Of a stretch of 64,000 bases of DNA, positions 60,439 through 64,000 are shown piece after piece. The stretch is from the NCBI GenBank assembly GCA_029931535.1, contig JAQPZY010001372.1, positions 1,902,501 through 1,966,500 on the forward strand, read 5' to 3'. Made by a program: the position numbers and the translations under genes. Position 1 is the stretch's first letter. Each line of letters starts with the position of its first letter. The notes under the pieces were generated by a model. That model searched no databases, was not told the origin of the DNA, and was given only the letters and a program-made list of their open reading frames with translations. The stretch is from Margaritifera margaritifera (Eukaryota; Mollusca; Bivalvia; Unionida; Margaritiferidae).

Positions 60439-61778
60439 GAAAATCAGAGGTGTGCCTCTGCGGGGGTGTGCATCCAAAGGAAGACGGTATAGGCTTTTGC
60501 TGAAATTTATGACGAAAGTTACTTGTCCACAAACGTGAATGGAGAATATATGACCTCAGGAATTTGTGTTCCCTGTATAGATGAATGATTAAAAACACTG
60601 TCTCTGATATTTGTACCGTGACCCAGTCAGTCTTGTAGCAAAAGATCAATTTGTTAAACGCCGTGTAGTATTTCTGACAGTTGCAACTCGATACATCCAA
60701 CAATCAAACGTTGTAAATAGCTTCGAGTTACTAACACGTTATCTCACTACCTAACCGCCCTATAGGATGAAATCAATATTGCAGGGGTATCTACGGTACT
60801 TGTAGGAAACCTGTCATTTCTACTGAACTATGTTTGTCACACGAAATCAATAATCGAACTTCAGGTAGATTTCGTAATTGTTTAGGGTTATGAAGGAATT
60901 ACGCTCACGTGTATCTATGTATATATGTCTCGGCTTTAGTAATACCATATTTTCATCTCCGTGTCTTTTTAATTTCCGCCTGTGGTTATCGTTTTAATTT
61001 TATTTCTTCTCAAATAGTTAACTTCATGTGTTCTGTTTAAAGGATTGGCTGACGGCCGCGTGGAGAGCTATAGTACATGCGCGGTTAAAGCAAGTTTACT
61101 CGGCGTTACCGCCCACAAGTACACACAACTCTAAAAGCCGGAAGAATTGCTTTTTCTTGCACTTTTGCTTCAGGGATAATCTACCAACTTTCTCTCATAA
61201 CTAAAAAAAATATGATTCAAGTTTTTCAAAGCGTATTCTTCGCTTTATTCTTTTTCTTTCCTTGTCTCTGCGCCTATGTGGACTTGCATAATAGTATCTT
61301 TCAAAACTCCAGTGACCCCCCCCCCCCCCCCCACACACACACCGATCATCTCCGAGTAATATGTACCTGTTGTGAACTCATTCAAATTCCATGCCACCCA
61401 CACCAATCGTCTCCAGGGAACCTGCACCTATCGTAGACATACATAATAGTAACATCAACCCATCCCCTCCCCTCATCTCCACCGAACCTACCCATATTGT
61501 GGACATACATATTAGTAACACACATAACAGTTAACACACATAACAGTAACATATAAATAATTTAATGAATGTCTTTATAGCTGGAGTATTCATCAGACCA
61601 AAGATCAATGAGTAACAGTAAATCAGCCTTGGCGATGTAATATAGCAATATAGTCTCTCACTATTATGACAATAGCATGTTTCATTCTTGTGCCGATCTA
61701 TTTACCTACTTATCGATAATGTCTGAGTAAACATTTAATCAATGTGAGTTAAAAGGGACCACAATTAGTAATTACTAT

Positions 61779-61849
<71 letters not shown>

Positions 61850-63743
61850 TAAATTATTTAATTTGCCTACCGCATATTATATCGGAATAATTGACCTTAC
61901 TGCACTCTGTAATCTGACCATAAATGATTTACCTGATCTCGCTTACACGCCCCCGTAAAATCACCTCCTACGTACAACGGGAACTTGTCTGATTTTGAAA
62001 TGAATATTCTCGTCTTTTGACGGAAAAATAAAATCGCCAAGTTACAAACCATTAAAGGCAGCATTTAAGTGTTGAATATTGTAAAAAAGTTTATTCAATG
62101 CTAAAAGAAGAGTTAAATAACATTTATATTATTCGAATAGTTATGATTATATGTATGCCATTACACTTCCATTAATGAGTACGTAAAAAGGCAAGTATGG
62201 AAATAATTAGGTAGGTAAGTAGGTAGGTGCGTATGGAAATAAGTAAGTCGGCGCACCCTTGGAGAGTGTTGTGGGTAAGCGCCGAAACACTCTAGGATAG
62301 GGGATCCCCACCTGATGATGGAACCGATTGGTGTGCAGAACTGCATTCATATATATAGTAGTCGACAAAGTTAGTAATAATGAGTAGTTAATAACAAGGG
62401 AGTTTGATATTACTTCTGATGATTGTTAATTATTCCCCCAGCAGAACATAGCTTCAAAACAATATATGTATATTAATATTAATGTTTTGAGTTTCAAACA
62501 TTATTACCGAATAAAAGAGTTTCTATTACTGGTATCTTGAATCTGTCCGTAAACATTTTATCCGATTCAACTTACAACAATGACACCGCCTCTGATTTGA
62601 TCATCTAAAAAAATTAAAATAAACCTTTCTTGATTATGTCGACCAAAACTGGTCAAGCAGTTAGCTGGAAAAAAAAGAGGCAATGAAACATAAATAATTT
62701 TACAGGCACGAACTGGTTATAATTAATTTAAGTCCTAATCATTGGATCTGTCTAGATAATTCATTATGTTACTTTACATTTATTTACGCGTATCAGTAAG
62801 TAAATTAGTCAGTCAAGTCTGTCAATAAGCATGAAAGTTTCGACAAGTGAGAGAGAATAGCAAACAAGTTTCAGAAAGTAAATGAGGAGGAAAGAAAGAA
62901 GAAGGTAAAGTTAAGTGAACTTAAGTAATATGAGTTCATAAGGAAGCAAGAGAACAACTATAAATGTAAGCAAGTAAACAAGTAATTAAGTAAGTGAAAG
63001 GAGTTTGCCTGATTATGTCATTTTCGATATGCTATATCGTCCAACCAGATATGTTTTGATTATAAACGTTACTTTAAAAGGTTGAAAGAATTACATAATG
63101 TTAACAGAAACTAATGGTGATTTCTAGAAATGCCGAGAGTTTCTATCTTTATCTACTTCAAATTGGCAACTATTAGGATTTGCTATGTAGAATCAACAGA
63201 CACTGCAGAAGAGATAGATAACATATGGACGTTTGCTATATAGTCACAGGCAGTAGAAGTGTAATAAATTAAATAAGAAATATAAAAAAGAAAGGTCAAA
63301 GGTACATTATATGGGCGTTTAGTAATATGTATGGACAAATGAAAATATTAAGGTAGAGCCCTTGTAAATGAAATGCATATTATTAAATATTTGTGTGTAA
63401 AAGCGATCGGGAAGATCAATACTTATTTTTCTCATAGGTTGATCTCGTATAGGGGTTCTTCCGTTTCTTTAAAATAGATAGTTTTATCTACTTTTGGTCC
63501 TAAAATGCACAATTTATTACTGTGAAAAGTGGGTTTGAATGACACTCCTTCCAACCCCAATCCACTCTGTGTCCGACGCTGAGCAATATGTCGTTTTCTT
63601 ATATCCAGGAGCAAAATGTTAAGTCTTTGTCAATTATCGTATCTGTAGAAACACTAGCCTTTTTATTTTGTTGCTAAATTATTAAATTATGTTTAAATTT
63701 TTAAGGCTGATACTATTGCATTTTTTTTCGTTTTATTTTGTAT
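59323..63743 (+). other. Intron 2 of copy 3
   Basis: Non-coding. Contains (AT)n at 60366-60436 and 61782-61844, a C-run at 61316-61332, a small stem ('agagtgtt' with 'aacactct') near 62263-62292 and the conserved palindrome block at 62994-63050. The two AT-rich stretches near 61850-62050 and 62480-62650 share 'ttaccgaataaaagag / tatcggaataattgacc' style matches, suggesting an old duplication. Confidence 0.55.
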
Positions 63744-63886
63744 CGGTTTGCGCCGTGTTAGCTTCTGCGGTATACGCCGTGGAGACTACAGGTTATGCTG
63801 CCTTCCTTCTCGGAACCCTGACTGGAATAGTGGAAATTATCGACCTTATAAAGATCCATAATGGCAAAGTGGGGCTAGCAAGCTAA

Positions 63887-64000
63887 AAATTCAGACTGTT
63901 TTCTTCACGTTCGTGCACAAAAAAAGAGAATGTTGGATATGTCTCCTACATCTATGACATCTGAATAAGTATCTTCACATCTGTACCATCTTCACTTTTA
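63887..64000 (+). other. 3' flank of copy 3
   Basis: 'gctaaaaattcagactgttttcttcacgttcgtgcac' resembles the 3' UTR start of copy 2 ('gctaggaattcggagcgattcgtaaagtt...cgtgcactg'). The window ends here. Confidence 0.6.

Larger units (their letters stand above)
58892..63886 (+). pseudogene. Claudin/PMP22-like copy 3, decayed paralogue
   Basis: Exon 2 (58892-59029, 138 bp) encodes LIDLRAFSAFGFLVFF, VLMCSKSNKKILHLVAICLT and CAGA. Relative to copy 2 it has a 6-bp in-frame loss before MCSKS, and the codon matching W75 is TGA. Exon 3 (63744-63886, 143 bp) encodes VCAVLASAVYAVETTGYAAF, LLGTLTGIVEIIDLI and HNGKVGLAS. It has a 36-bp in-frame loss that removes part of the second loop and of segment 4, and its acceptor reads TTTTGTAT instead of TTTTGTAG. 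Coding exon 1 with the GLW signature is absent from the preceding region. The frame after the stop is otherwise open, suggesting selection on the protein persisted for some time before the gene died. A short product from another start cannot be excluded. Confidence 0.8.

Noticed and set aside
60164..60703. 179-codon minus-strand frame
   Set aside because: Its centre is the (AT)n tract; the flanking parts show no protein-like conservation or splice support.

Overview
The window is eukaryotic: animal, AT-rich, with spliced genes and very dense microsatellites and minisatellites. It is most likely a mollusc or another lophotrochozoan. Supporting signs are tRNA-headed SINEs, one ending in a 'GTTCTTCCTCCACC...GGCCGCC...TTAAACCCAC' tail that I associate with molluscs, a LINE 3' end, and genes with kb-long repeat-filled introns. 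There is no bacterial-style gene organisation. Most open frames are microsatellite artefacts.

The backbone is a tandem array of claudin/PMP22-like four-membrane-segment genes on the + strand, in units of about 17-20 kb. Copy 1 (coding exons 10884-11103, 14612-14755, 19865-20043) and copy 2 (33376-33595, 36707-36850, 39267-39445) are intact. Both encode 180 aa with identical exon lengths and intron phases, and both appear to have a TATA-type promoter and a noncoding first exon (TATA at 9760 and 30781). Copy 3 (58892-63886) is a relic: the first coding exon is missing, exon 2 opens with a stop, the exon 3 acceptor is broken and the TATA has decayed. Bases 1-77 match intron 1 of copy 1, so a further copy lies, or lay, to the left.

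Between or inside the units are GC-richer, heavily mutated blocks of Polinton/Maverick-type virus-like DNA. Block A (78-4315) has capsid-like, core-like, adenain-type protease and fibre-like remnants. Block B (about 15690-18540) sits inside intron 2 of copy 1. Block C is about 24850-26460. Block D (about 43900-48780) carries a clear protein-primed DNA polymerase B fragment on the minus strand. Blocks A, C and D lie at the three junctions of the gene array.

Beside block D is a DNA transposon (49002-51454) with imperfect terminal inverted repeats, CACTA-like ends and a possible 3-bp target duplication. It carries a two-exon gene of a widespread uncharacterised invertebrate family, broken by one stop and one frameshift. 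The rest is intron, intergenic DNA, SINEs, a LINE tail and many locally amplified repeats. One of these is a 14-copy array whose 29-bp unit contains both a splice-acceptor-like and a donor-like site.

All homology statements come from reading and recalled family patterns; no database was searched.
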